64,000 nt of DNA, taken from assembly GCF_051962475.1 (NCBI RefSeq), contig NZ_JBQCCF010000034.1, positions 81,776 to 145,775 of the forward strand, written 5' to 3'. The position numbers and the translations under genes are program-made. The notes below the pieces were generated by a model, which worked only from the letters and a program-made list of their open reading frames with translations, made no database searches and was not told the DNA's origin. Positions 28,106 to 37,700 of the stretch are shown here, piece by piece. Source of the stretch: Dyella_A sp051962475 (GTDB taxonomy: Bacteria; Pseudomonadota; Gammaproteobacteria; Xanthomonadales; Rhodanobacteraceae). Position 1 is the stretch's first letter. Every line of letters starts with the position of its first letter.

Positions 28106-28979
28106 GCTTGGCTCCGCGCTGCAGGCGCTGATCGACCGCGCCGACCGCGCGCTGGCCGATGCCCTGCCCGCCGACGACACCCCGCCCACCGACCTGCACC
28201 GCGCCATGCGCTACGCCGTGCTGGGCGGCGGCAAACGGCTGCGCCCGCTGCTGGTCTACGCGGCCGGTCACGCGCTGGGTCACGGCGATGCCGCGCTCGA
28301 CATGCCGGCCTGCGCGGTGGAGCTGATCCACGCCTATTCGCTGGTGCACGACGACCTGCCGGCGATGGACGACGACGCCATGCGCCGCGGCCGCCCCACC
28401 TGCCACATCGTTTTTGGCGAGGCGATGGCGATCCTGGCCGGCGACGCGCTGCAGGCGCTGGCCTTCGAACTGCTGGCGCAGGCGCCGGTGGAGCCGGCCG
28501 TTGGCATGGCCATGCAGCGCGCGCTGGGCCGCGCCTGTGGCGCCGAGGGCATGGCCGGTGGCCAGGCGCTGGATCTGGCCGCGGTGGGCCGCGTGCTGAC
28601 GCTGGCCGAGCTGGAGCACATGCACGCCTGCAAGACCGGTGCGCTGATCCGCGCCTCGGTGCAGCTCGGCGCCATGGCCGCCGGCGCGGACACCGACACG
28701 CTCGATGCGCTGGACCGCTACGCCCACGCCGTGGGCCTGGCCTTCCAGGTGCGCGACGACATCCTCGACGTGGAAGGCGAATCGGCAGTGATCGGCAAGA
28801 CCGCCGGCAAGGACGCGGCCGCCGACAAGCCCACCTTTCCCTCGATCCTCGGGCTGGATGCCTCGCGTGCCCGGCTGGCCGAGCTCACCGAGGAAGCGCT
28901 CGCCGCACTCGGCCCGCTGGACGCGCCGCATTCGCCGCTGCGCGAGCTGGCGCTGTACGCCGCGCACCGGCTGCGCTGA
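28089..28979 (+). CDS. ispA: Farnesyl diphosphate synthase (geranyltranstransferase)
   Basis: Makes farnesyl diphosphate from IPP and DMAPP/GPP, the substrate of UppS encoded earlier in the window. The 296-residue protein has both Asp-rich motifs: LVHDDLPAMDDDAMRRGRPT and VRDDILDVEGE. GGGKRLRPLLVY and GGQALDL are further prenyltransferase signatures. The start is TTG at 28089, inside the end of xseB; no better start is available in frame. A terminator follows. Confidence 0.96.
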   Translation: MNPNSELGSALQALIDRADRALADALPADDTPPTDLHRAMRYAVLGGGKRLRPLLVYAAGHALGHGDAALDMPACAVELIHAYSLVHDDLPAMDDDAMRRGRPTCHIVFGEAMAILAGDALQALAFELLAQAPVEPAVGMAMQRALGRACGAEGMAGGQALDLAAVGRVLTLAELEHMHACKTGALIRASVQLGAMAAGADTDTLDALDRYAHAVGLAFQVRDDILDVEGESAVIGKTAGKDAAADKPTFPSILGLDASRARLAELTEEALAALGPLDAPHSPLRELALYAAHRLR

Positions 28980-28995
28980 TCCGCCTGACCCAACG

Positions 28996-29023
28996 AAAAA
29001 GGCCGCCCAGATGGGCGGCCTTT
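28996..29023. terminator. Bidirectional terminator between ispA and the DUF4870 gene
   Basis: AAAGGCCGCCC and GGGCGGCCTTT flank the loop AGAT. It has a T-run on both strands (AAAAA on the left side) and serves two convergent genes. Confidence 0.92.
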
Positions 29024-29043
29024 ATCTTGCACTGGCAACCGGC

Positions 29044-29457
29044 TTACTTGATCAGCCGCAGCGCGAACGGATAACGGTAGGCGACGCCCTCGTTGGCCTT
29101 GATCGCCGCCATGATGGTGAACACGATCCAGACGATGGCCAATGCCCACAGCAGCACGAAACCGATCAGCACGAACACCAGGATCCAGCAGATCGCCCCG
29201 GCGATCATCACGGTGATACTGAAGTTCAGCGCCTCCTTCGCCTGGTCGGCGACGAACGGCATGGTGTCCTTCTTCACCAGCCAGATCACCAGCGGTCCCA
29301 GGAAGCAGGCCCAGCCAGCGGTAACCAGCCCCAGCAGGGCGGACAAATGGCCGAACATCGCCCACTGCCGCTCTTCGGCGGACGGCACGACAGAGGCCGG
29401 CACTTCGTCGTGCAGCGGCGGCGGCGGGGGAACGACGTCATCGGGTGGAACGCTCAT
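29044..29457 (-). CDS. DUF4870 domain membrane protein
   Basis: The 137-residue protein has a Pro-rich N-terminus (PPDDVVPPPPPLHDEVPA), then the DUF4870 core. EERQWAMFGHLSALLGLVTA begins a first helix, followed by a short loop, KKDTMPFVADQAKEALNFSI, and two close hydrophobic helices ending in YRYPFALRLIK. DUF4870 proteins are small inner-membrane proteins of unknown role. It lies 96 bases downstream of pmbA on the same strand and may be in that operon. Confidence 0.9.
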   Translation of the reverse strand: MSVPPDDVVPPPPPLHDEVPASVVPSAEERQWAMFGHLSALLGLVTAGWACFLGPLVIWLVKKDTMPFVADQAKEALNFSITVMIAGAICWILVFVLIGFVLLWALAIVWIVFTIMAAIKANEGVAYRYPFALRLIK

Positions 29458-29553
29458 GACCAGACCCTCGGTAGTGGTGGCAGACCGCCACGACGTGGCG
29501 ATTTGCCGCAGATGCTACCGCGGGCGCAGCCTTTTGCGCACGGGGTGGGTGAA

Positions 29554-30921
29554 CTACTCGCCCGCCACCGTCATGCGCTCGAGCAGGATCGAGCCGGTGA
29601 GCAGATGCGAGCGTAGGTCCACGTCGGTGCCCACGGCCACGATGCCGCGGAACATGTCGCGCAGGTTCGCGGCGATGGTGATCTCCTCGACCGGATAGGC
29701 GATCCGCCCGTTCTCGACCCAGAAGCCCGCCGCGCCGCGCGAGTAGTCGCCGGTGGTGGTGCTCACGCCCTGCCCCATCAGCTCGGTCACCAGCAGGCCG
29801 GTACCCAGACGCGCGAGCATGCCGGCGAAGTCGCTGCGCTCGCCGTCGGCGCTGCCGGCATCGACGATGAGGTTGTGGATGCCGCCCGCGTTGGCGGTGG
29901 TGGCCAGGCCGAGCTTGCGCGCCGAATAGCTGCCGAGCACGTAGCGCGCCAGCACGCCGCCTTCGACCAGCGCGCTGTCGCGGGTGGCCACGCCTTCGGC
30001 ATCGAACGCGCCGGAAGCCTGCCCACCGATCAGCCGCGGCCGCTCGACGATGTTCATCCACGCCGGCATCACCGACTGGCCCACGTGGTCGAGCAGGAAG
30101 CTGGCGCGTCGATACAGCGCCCCGCCACTCACCGCACCGACCAGATGCCCGATCAGCCCGCGCGCCAGCTCCGGCGCGAACAGCACCGGGCACTGCCGCG
30201 TGGAGAGGCTACGCGCGCCCAGTCGTGCCAGCGTGCGCTCGGCGGCCTTGTCGCCCAGCGCCCTGGCGTCCATGAATTTCGCCGCGTCGCGCACGCTGTC
30301 GTACCAGTAATCGCGCTGCATGCCGGCCTCGTCGCCGGCGATCAGCGACAGCGAGATCGAATGCCGCGTGCCGCGCTCACGACCGACGAAACCGTGCGAG
30401 TTGGCGTACACCGACAGGCTCTCGCCCATCTGCACGCTGGCGCCGTCGGAGTTGCTGATGCCGGCATGCGTGCGGCCGGCATCCTCGATGCGCTGGCCCA
30501 GCGCGATGGCGCCGGCAGTGTCGATCGCCCACGGATGCCACAGGTCCAGATCGGGGAAGTCAGTCGCCATCAGCGCCGCGTCGGCTAGGCCGGCGGCCGG
30601 ATCTTCCTCGGTGTAGCGCGCGATGGCGCAGGCTTGGTCGATGGTGGCCTGGATCGAGTCCGGATTCAGGTCCGCCGTGCTGGCCGAGCCCTTGCGCTGG
30701 CCAAAGTACACGGTGAGGCCGAAGCCGCGGTCGCGGGTGTGTTCAACCGTCTCCACCTCGCCCAGGCGCACGTTCACGTTGAGCCCGGTGTCGATGCTGG
30801 CAGCCACCTCGGCCTGGCTGGCGCCGGCGGCGCGGGCGCGGCGGATCACGTCCTCGGCCAGGCTGGCCAGGCGGTGCAGTTCGTCGGCGCTGCGGTCGGG
30901 GTGGAGGGCGATCTCGCTCAC
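29554..30921 (-). CDS. pmbA: Metalloprotease subunit TldE (PmbA)
   Basis: Non-catalytic partner of TldD in the TldD/E protease, which unfolds and cuts peptides such as the microcin B17 precursor and the CcdA antitoxin in E. coli. The 455-residue protein starts with GTG at 30921 (AGGA about nine bases ahead) and reads SEIALHPDRSADELHRLASL. Family segments are DRGFGLTVYFGQRKGSAST, SNSDGASVQMGESLSVYANS and TGDYSRGAAGFWVENGRIAY. It lacks the HExxxH motif found in TldD. The frame stays open upstream to 31164, but that part runs across the neighbouring divergent gene. Confidence 0.96.
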   Translation of the reverse strand: MSEIALHPDRSADELHRLASLAEDVIRRARAAGASQAEVAASIDTGLNVNVRLGEVETVEHTRDRGFGLTVYFGQRKGSASTADLNPDSIQATIDQACAIARYTEEDPAAGLADAALMATDFPDLDLWHPWAIDTAGAIALGQRIEDAGRTHAGISNSDGASVQMGESLSVYANSHGFVGRERGTRHSISLSLIAGDEAGMQRDYWYDSVRDAAKFMDARALGDKAAERTLARLGARSLSTRQCPVLFAPELARGLIGHLVGAVSGGALYRRASFLLDHVGQSVMPAWMNIVERPRLIGGQASGAFDAEGVATRDSALVEGGVLARYVLGSYSARKLGLATTANAGGIHNLIVDAGSADGERSDFAGMLARLGTGLLVTELMGQGVSTTTGDYSRGAAGFWVENGRIAYPVEEITIAANLRDMFRGIVAVGTDVDLRSHLLTGSILLERMTVAGE

Positions 30922-31041
30922 GTGGGATTCCTGCAAGGGGGGCGGGTAGAATGGACGACCCTCGCCGTCCGAATCCCCACAAATGGGGTCGCACGGCCCG
31001 GTTGAAAAGAGCGCGCCAGTCTGGCCGCTGTGGAGAGTCCC

Positions 31042-31299
31042 ATGCAACCAGCCGCCGGCATCTACCGCCACTACAAGGGCCAGCGCTATCGCGTGCTGGG
31101 TACCGCGCACCACAGCGAGACGATGGAACCGCTGGTGGTGTACCAGGCGCTGTACGGCGAGCACGGCCTGTGGGTGCGCCCGGCGGCGATGTTCTGCGAA
31201 ACGGTGGAGCTGGAGGGCGAGCCGATTCCGCGCTTTGCGCTGGAACAGGCCGACAGCGACGACACCCCTGACAACCCTTCCACAGGAACTTCCTCGTGA
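31042..31299 (+). CDS. DUF1653 family protein
   Basis: A small protein of 85 residues starting MQPAAGIYRHYKGQRYRVLG. The core (HHSETMEPLVVYQALYGEHG, then LWVRPAAMFCETVELEGEPI) is typical of DUF1653, a compact beta-rich domain of unknown function. GGAGAG precedes the ATG; an alternative GTG start lies four codons upstream. Its stop overlaps the darP start (GTGA), so the two are translationally coupled. Confidence 0.88.
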   Translation: MQPAAGIYRHYKGQRYRVLGTAHHSETMEPLVVYQALYGEHGLWVRPAAMFCETVELEGEPIPRFALEQADSDDTPDNPSTGTSS

Positions 31300-31886
31300 G
31301 CCCCAGCCGCAGCCGCAACCAGCACGAGCTGGACGACACCGAATACGGCCCCAGCCGCACCCAGCAGCGCCGCGACGCGCTGGCCGTGCTCGCCTTCGCC
31401 ACCCAGCTGGTGGAGATGCAGCCGGCCAAGCTGGCCAAGATCGAGCTGCCCGAGGATGTGCGCAACGAGATCGCCAACGTACGCCGCATCACCGCACACA
31501 TCGCGCGCAAGCGCCAGCTCGGCTTCCTCGCCAAGGTGATGCGCCGCTACGACGACGACACCTTCGCCGCCGCCCGCGCCGCGCTCGGCGTGAACCGTGA
31601 AAAGCAGCGCCAGGAAACGGCCGCCATGCATCGCATGGAAGCGCTGCGCGAGCGCCTGATCGCCGAAGAAACTTCCGACGACGCACTGGCCGAACTCATC
31701 GCCCGCCAGAGCGATCTCGACCGCCAGCACCTGCGCTCGCTGATCCGCCAGGCGCGCATCGAAAAGGCCACACCGAACAAGCCGCCGCGCGCCTACCGGG
31801 AGATCTTTCAGCTGCTGAAGGAGCTGGAAGCGGACGTCGACGACGACGCTTCCGGCGACGAAGCAACGGACGATGAAGACGCGTGA
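31296..31886 (+). CDS. darP: Ribosome biogenesis factor DarP (YjgA, DUF615)
   Basis: Dual-action ribosome biogenesis protein that associates with late 50S precursors in E. coli. The 196-residue protein is highly charged and helical. The family signature appears as PSRTQQRRDALAVLAFATQL, LPEDVRNEIANVRRITAHIA and RKRQLGFLAKVMR. The C-terminal tail is acidic (ADVDDDASGDEATDDEDA). It starts with GTG, overlapping the upstream stop. E. coli also has yjgA next to pmbA; here the two are divergent, with the DUF1653 gene between them. Confidence 0.94.
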   Translation: MSPSRSRNQHELDDTEYGPSRTQQRRDALAVLAFATQLVEMQPAKLAKIELPEDVRNEIANVRRITAHIARKRQLGFLAKVMRRYDDDTFAAARAALGVNREKQRQETAAMHRMEALRERLIAEETSDDALAELIARQSDLDRQHLRSLIRQARIEKATPNKPPRAYREIFQLLKELEADVDDDASGDEATDDEDA

Positions 31887-31925
31887 CCATCGGACGCCCC
31901 CCCCCGAAGGGAGAGGGCGAACGTG

Positions 31926-33377
31926 TCAGGACGCGGTACCGCCCACCGTCATTGAATCGATGCGCAGGGTCGGCTGACCGACGCCCACCGGCACGCTCTG
32001 GCCGTCCTTGCCGCACACGCCCACGCCTTCGTCCAGCGCCATGTCGTTGCCGATCATCGAGACGCGGTTGAGCACCTCGGGGCCGGAGCCGATCAGGGTG
32101 GCGCCCTTCACTGGCGCGGTGATCTTGCCATCCTCGATGAGGTAGGCCTCGCTGGCGGAGAAGGTGAACTTGCCGTTGGTGATGTCCACCTGGCCGCCGC
32201 CGAAGTTCGGCGCGTACAGGCCCTTCTTCACCGAGCGGATGATCTCGCCCGGGTCCATGCTGCCACCGCGCATGTAGGTGTTGGTCATGCGCGGCATCGG
32301 CAGCTGGGTGAACGATTCGCGGCGGCCGTTGCCGGTGGGCTTCATGCCCATCAGGCGGGCATTGAGCTTGTCCTGCATGTAGCCGACCAGGATGCCGTCC
32401 TCGATCAGCGTGGTGCACTCGGTGGGCGTGCCCTCGTCGTCGATGCTGAGCGAGCCGCGGCGGCCGGCCAGCGTGCCGTCGTCGACCACGGTGACGCCCT
32501 TGGCGGCCACGCGCTGGCCGATGCGACCGGCGAAGGCGGAGCTGCCCTTGCGGTTGAAGTCCCCCTCCAGGCCGTGGCCGATCGCCTCGTGCAGCAGCAC
32601 GCCGGGCCAGCCCGGACCGAGCACCACGGTCATCTGGCCGGCCGGGGCGTCGATCGACTCCAGGTTCACCAGTGCCTGGCGCACCGCCTCGTCGGCGAAC
32701 GCCAGCGCGCGGCCGTTGGCGATCAGCTCGCCGTAGCTGTAGCGCCCGCCGCCACCGGCGTAGCCCTGCTCGCGGCGGCCGTTGGCCTCGGCAATCACCT
32801 GCACGTTGATGCGCACCAGCGGGCGCACGTCGGCGGCCAGCGTGCCGTCGGAGGCGGCGATGAGGATGGTGTCCAGCGTGGCGGCGAGGCTCACGATGAC
32901 CTGGGTGATGCGCGGATCGCGCGAGCGAGCGTAGGCATCCACCTCGCGCAGCAGGGCAATTTTATCCGGGTTGGGCAGGCTCTCGACCGGGTCGATCGCC
33001 GGATACAGCGACCGCGCATTGCCCAGCGCCAGCGGGCGCCCGGCGCCACGGCCGTCCTGCGCGATGGCGCGCGCCGCCTTGGAGGCATCCAGCAGCTGCG
33101 GCAGCACGATTTCGTCGGAATAGGCGAAGCCGGTCTTCTCGCCGCTGATGGCGCGCACGCCCACGCCCTGCTCGATGGAGTGGCTGCCGTCCTTGACGAT
33201 GCCCTCTTCCAGCGTCCACGACTCGCTGCGCGAGTGCTGGAAATACAGATCCGCGGCGTCGATCGACGGCGCCATCAGCTGGTCGAACACGCGCTCCAGG
33301 TCACCGGTGGCCAGGCCGCCGGGCGTGAGCAGGCGCTGCTGGACTTGCTCGAGAAGTGTGGACATGGGCATCAGCAT
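31926..33377 (-). CDS. tldD: Metalloprotease subunit TldD
   Basis: Catalytic subunit of the TldD/E heterodimer. The 483-residue protein carries the zinc motif HEAIGHGLEGD at 263-273 (HExxxH), with DLYFQHSRSESWTLEEGIVK and IEQGVGVRAISGEKTGFAYS as family hallmarks. Start codons at 33377, 33371 and 33365 are all in frame. The first has GGA about five bases ahead; the last (MSTLLEQVQQRLL) matches the family N-terminus just as well. It converges on darP with a 39-base gap that includes a run of nine C. Confidence 0.96.
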   Translation of the reverse strand: MLMPMSTLLEQVQQRLLTPGGLATGDLERVFDQLMAPSIDAADLYFQHSRSESWTLEEGIVKDGSHSIEQGVGVRAISGEKTGFAYSDEIVLPQLLDASKAARAIAQDGRGAGRPLALGNARSLYPAIDPVESLPNPDKIALLREVDAYARSRDPRITQVIVSLAATLDTILIAASDGTLAADVRPLVRINVQVIAEANGRREQGYAGGGGRYSYGELIANGRALAFADEAVRQALVNLESIDAPAGQMTVVLGPGWPGVLLHEAIGHGLEGDFNRKGSSAFAGRIGQRVAAKGVTVVDDGTLAGRRGSLSIDDEGTPTECTTLIEDGILVGYMQDKLNARLMGMKPTGNGRRESFTQLPMPRMTNTYMRGGSMDPGEIIRSVKKGLYAPNFGGGQVDITNGKFTFSASEAYLIEDGKITAPVKGATLIGSGPEVLNRVSMIGNDMALDEGVGVCGKDGQSVPVGVGQPTLRIDSMTVGGTAS

Positions 33378-33496
33378 CGGTATCCGGAATGACTGGCTAA
33401 GGTGGGGTCGCCGGGGCGGGCTTTAAAGCGCCGGCCGGCATGGCTATCCGCTACGATGCGCCAACGTCAGGAAGGCGTCCACGGGGGAAACCATTC

Positions 33497-34705
33497 ATGC
33501 GGCCATCGTCCAGGCGCGAACGCACGCGCGAAGCCATCGAACACGCCCTGCACCAGCCGGTGACCGAAACCCGCGAGCTGCTGCGCAGCGATGGCGAGCT
33601 CCACGCCGGGCTGGGCCGGATCAGCGGGGTCATCGCGCTGTCGCTGGGTGTGCTTAGCCTGCTCGCGGTGCTGGCGTTCCATTTCCCGCAGTACCTGACC
33701 ACGCCGGACCTGCGCCACAAATACTCGGTGGACGTGCTGCGCCAGTTGCTGCTGGGCGGCCTGCTGGTCGCCGGCGGCATCTCGCTGGGCAATGTAGTGC
33801 TGGGCCGCTCGCGCAACATCAACGCGGTCGCGTTCGCCTTCGTGCTGGCGGCCACGGCGCTGGGCGGCTCGCGCGTGCCGGTGGGGAACTTCCCGGATCA
33901 CACGCCGTACATCGGGCTGGACTGGTTCATCCTCGACCTGCTCGGTTCCACGCTGGTGTTCGTGGTGATCGAGAAGCTGTTTCCGCTGTACAAGGGCCAG
34001 GCCGTGTTCCGCAAGGAATGGCAGACCGACCTGAAGCACTTCGCGGTGAACCACTTCATCGTGGGGCTGGCGCTGCTGACGGTGAACTTCCTGCTGCACC
34101 ACCTGTTCGGCTGGCTCACCGCTAGCGCGTTCCAGCAGACCGTGCAGCACATCGCCTTCGTGCCGCAGCTGCTGCTGTGCATCCTGATCGCCGACTTGGC
34201 GCAGTACTGGACGCACCGGGCGTACCACGAGGTGCCGTTTCTGTGGCGCTTCCACGCCGTGCACCACAGCACCAAGACGATGGACTGGCTGGCCGGCTCG
34301 CGCCAGCACATGCTGGAGCTCATCGTGACCCGGGTGGCGGTGCTGGCGCCGCTGTACATCCTGGGTTTCAGCGAGGGCGTGATGAATGCCTACATCCTGG
34401 TGGTCGGCTTCCAGGCGGTGTTCAACCACGCCAACGTGCACCTGCCGTGGGGGCCGCTGAAATACCTGGTGGTGACGCCGGACTTCCATCACTGGCACCA
34501 CGCCTCCGACGACGAGGCGATCGACCGCAACTACGCCGCGCACTACGCCTTCCTCGATTACCTGTTCGGCACGGCGGTGAAATCCACCCGGCGCTTCCCG
34601 GATACCTACGGCGTGGTGGGCGACTACATGCCCGATGGCTTCATCCGCCAGCAGCTGTTTCCGTTCCGCGGACCGCCAAAACCGGCCGAACCGACCGACC
34701 AGTGA
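33497..34705 (+). CDS. Fatty acid hydroxylase / sterol desaturase family membrane protein
   Basis: A 402-residue integral membrane di-iron protein. The His boxes are HRAYHE, HAVHHS and HHWHH, near residues 240-350, and they bind the two irons. Hydrophobic helices lie before (VIALSLGVLSLLAVLAFHFP, LLLGGLLVAGGISLGNVVLG) and between them. The N-terminus is basic and cytoplasmic. The start MRPSSRRERTREAIEH at 33497 has GGGGGAA ahead; the longer frame from 33440 is less likely. Substrate is unknown; members hydroxylate or desaturate sterols, fatty acids or hopanoid-type lipids. It ends one base from the yhdP stop, tail to tail. Confidence 0.9.
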   Translation: MRPSSRRERTREAIEHALHQPVTETRELLRSDGELHAGLGRISGVIALSLGVLSLLAVLAFHFPQYLTTPDLRHKYSVDVLRQLLLGGLLVAGGISLGNVVLGRSRNINAVAFAFVLAATALGGSRVPVGNFPDHTPYIGLDWFILDLLGSTLVFVVIEKLFPLYKGQAVFRKEWQTDLKHFAVNHFIVGLALLTVNFLLHHLFGWLTASAFQQTVQHIAFVPQLLLCILIADLAQYWTHRAYHEVPFLWRFHAVHHSTKTMDWLAGSRQHMLELIVTRVAVLAPLYILGFSEGVMNAYILVVGFQAVFNHANVHLPWGPLKYLVVTPDFHHWHHASDDEAIDRNYAAHYAFLDYLFGTAVKSTRRFPDTYGVVGDYMPDGFIRQQLFPFRGPPKPAEPTDQ

Positions 34706-34706
34706 C

Positions 34707-37700
34707 CTAGCGCTTCGGTGCGCTGGAGCTAGCAGGAGCCGGCACCGCCGGGACCGTACTCGAGGCTGCCGGGACCGACTCGACTGGCGCGCTCTTGGGC
34801 ACGCGCTTTTCGATCAGCGTGATCACCGGCTTGTCCCAGCTGCCGGTGATCGCATAGCGCGCGCTGGCGGCCTTGTTGAGGCCCTTGCCGAGCAGCCCCT
34901 GCACGGCCAGCCCCGCCGCCGCGCCCACCGGTCCGCCGACCACCGCGCCGACCACCGGCAGGCTGTTGCCCACGTGCGGCACCACGTAGAGCTGCTGGTC
35001 GTAATCGCGGGCGCGCATGCCGGTACGGCCGCTGACGGTGATCTCCGCGGCGGGGCCGTGGATCTTGAGGTCCTTGGTGGTGGCATTGCCATCGGCGAAA
35101 TTGAAACTGCCGTCGATGGTGTCGAAGGCCAGGCCCTTGCCGAACACGTCGCCGAAATCCAGCGTGAGCCGTCGCGGCAGTTCGGCCAGCGACACCAGGC
35201 CGAGCAGGCGCCCCACACCCGGCGAGGTCGCCTCGGGAATGCGCCCGTCGGTGACGTGCACGTCGAGCTTGCCGTCCAGGTTGGCCAGGGTGATCGCCGA
35301 CGGCCCGCCCGGCCAGCTGCCGTCGAGATGCGCGCGCGTCTTGCCGCCGTTGAACAGGCCGTCGAACCCGAACGCACCGAGCATCTTGCCGATGTCCTCG
35401 GCGGCGAAGTCGATATTGAGGTGCGTGTGGCTGGCCTCCGGCGTGCCGTTCCAGTCGCCCGAGGCGGTGATCTGCACGCTGCGCGAGAGCGCACGCAGCT
35501 GGTCCATGTGCATGCCGTTGGCGGTGGGCCAGCTCTCCATGCGTGCCTCGCCCAGGCGCGCATCACCCAGCCGCAAATCATCCACCAGCAGATGCAGTGG
35601 CGGCAGGCTGGAGGGCTTCACGCCGGTGCGCGCAGCCTGCTCCGGGGTGGGGCCGGTATCGGGCAAGGCCTTGCCCTTGGCGTCCTTGGGCGGCTCCGCC
35701 TTGGGCCAGTACAGGCGCTTGAGCCGCGCGGTGATGCCGCGCTTGTCCAGTTCGGCCGTGGGCACCAGGAAGTGACCGGCCAGCGTGGCGCTGTCGGCGT
35801 CGATCGCCAGTTCGCCGGCTTTGGGCTGCACCTGCAGGTGCAGCCCGGGGAAATCGCTGCCAAACAGCGTGGCGTGATCGGCCGTCACGTCGATGCTCTC
35901 CAACGTAGGGGCGCCGGCGCCGGCACTGCCGGCCACCACGTGCTGGATCCAGCCACTGACATCCAGACGATCGCCCTGCCCGCGTACGCGCAGGCCCTGT
36001 GCCGGCACGGTGTCCGGCATCTGGTCGCCCATGGCCAAGGTGCCGCCGAGCGGCTCGTTGTTGGCGCCCGGCAAGCGAAAGCGCGCGCGCAGCACGTCGC
36101 CCAGTGACACACGCAGATCCGCCGCCGTCACCGGCAGCGGCAGGCTCACGTGCAACTGCTGCGCGCTGGAGGCCGGCTTGTCCAATGGCGCGGGCAGCTT
36201 GAGGGCAATGCCCTGCAGCGTGGAGTCGATGCTCAAGGTCTGGTGCCACGGCGCGTTTTGATCGTCGCGGGCAATGTCGAAGCCAATGCGCATGCTGCTG
36301 CGCCCCTCGGAGGCATCACCCAGCCAGGCGATCGTCGGCTGATCGTGCACCAGGTCGGCGAAGCTGTAGCGACCGTCCAGGCTGGCCGACAGCATCACGT
36401 TCGGATCGCCGGTGGCGCCAGCGATGCGCATCTGCAGGCTCGACGTCTGGCCGCGGAAACCCGCCTGCAATGGCCCGGCGGTGAGGCCGTGCGCGTCGAA
36501 CTGCAGCGGGCCGGTGAGCTTGTCCAACTGCAGCTTCCATTCCGGCGCGCTCAGGTCGGCGTTGGTGAGCTGGGCGGTGCCATTGAGCTGCAGCTCCGAA
36601 CCCGGCTTGAGTGGCAACAGCAGGTGGAAGTCGAAGTCGCCCTGGCCACCGAGCTTGAGCTTGGCCAGCGTGTCGGCCTCGTGTGCTGCGATCGGGCTGT
36701 GACTGACGAAGTTCATCAGGCTGCCACCGCTGCCGCTGCCGCTGGCGTTGAGGTCGAGCAGCGCATCGCCGAACTCGGGAATCAGCGCCACCGCGTGGTC
36801 GAGCTTCACTCCGGAGGCGTCGCCACTGGTGGCCTGGACCAGCATGCCGTTGTCGATGAAGTTGGCCACCGCCGCCACGTGCTCGGCACGCGGCCAGCCC
36901 TCGCCGTAATCCAGCGTGAGATCGCTGATGCGTGCTTGCGCCTCGAAACGCCCCTCGTTGTGGCGGAACGGCCAGTCGGCCAGGCTGCCGCGCACGAGCG
37001 CATCGCCACCATCGACGTGGCCGGCCACCAGCGCCCGGTTCAACCAGGACACCGCCTTGGGCGACATCGTCAGTGGCCAGAACAGCTTCGCCGCGGAGAC
37101 CTCCGCGTGATCGACGTGGGCGTAGATATCCAGGAACGGCGCACCGCCATCGGCCGGCAACAGCACCTCGCCGCGGGCCTGGCCGGCAAAGCCGGCGCCG
37201 CCGAAATCCAGCGCATCCGCACCAAGGTGCACGCCGTCGTCGTCATCCCATACGGCAAGCTGGCCACCGAACTGCGACAGCGCAAACGGCTGAGCGAAGG
37301 CGCGCGGAAAGCGCAACACGGTGGCCTGCCCCGGCAGCTCCAGCGCGATGGCCGTGGCGTCGCCACGCAGCGTGCCGTCGAGCCGGTCGATGCCGGGAAG
37401 ACGGCCGACCGGATCGATGCCGATGCCCTGAAGTTGCGCCTCCAGGCGCAGCAACCCAGGCCCACGCTGCCACTGCAGATTGGCGCTGGCGATCTCGCCA
37501 CGCGGCTTGCCGGCGCCCAGCCACTGCGCCAGCGCCGGCGACAGGTTCGGCTTGAGCGCCAGCCATGGCACCAGCGGCGCGAGCTGCAGGTGACTGGCGG
37601 CCACACCAATGCGCAGCGCGTCGGCCGAAGGCCGGTGCAGTGCGGCCACCAGTGCGCTGCCGTCGTCACCGGCCCAGGCCAGCCGGTAGCCATCGGCGGT

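Noticed and set aside
31897..31905. Run of nine C between darP and tldD
   Set aside because: It lies between convergent genes, outside any frame, so phase variation is unlikely. It may be a remnant of a REP-like GGGAGAGGG element.
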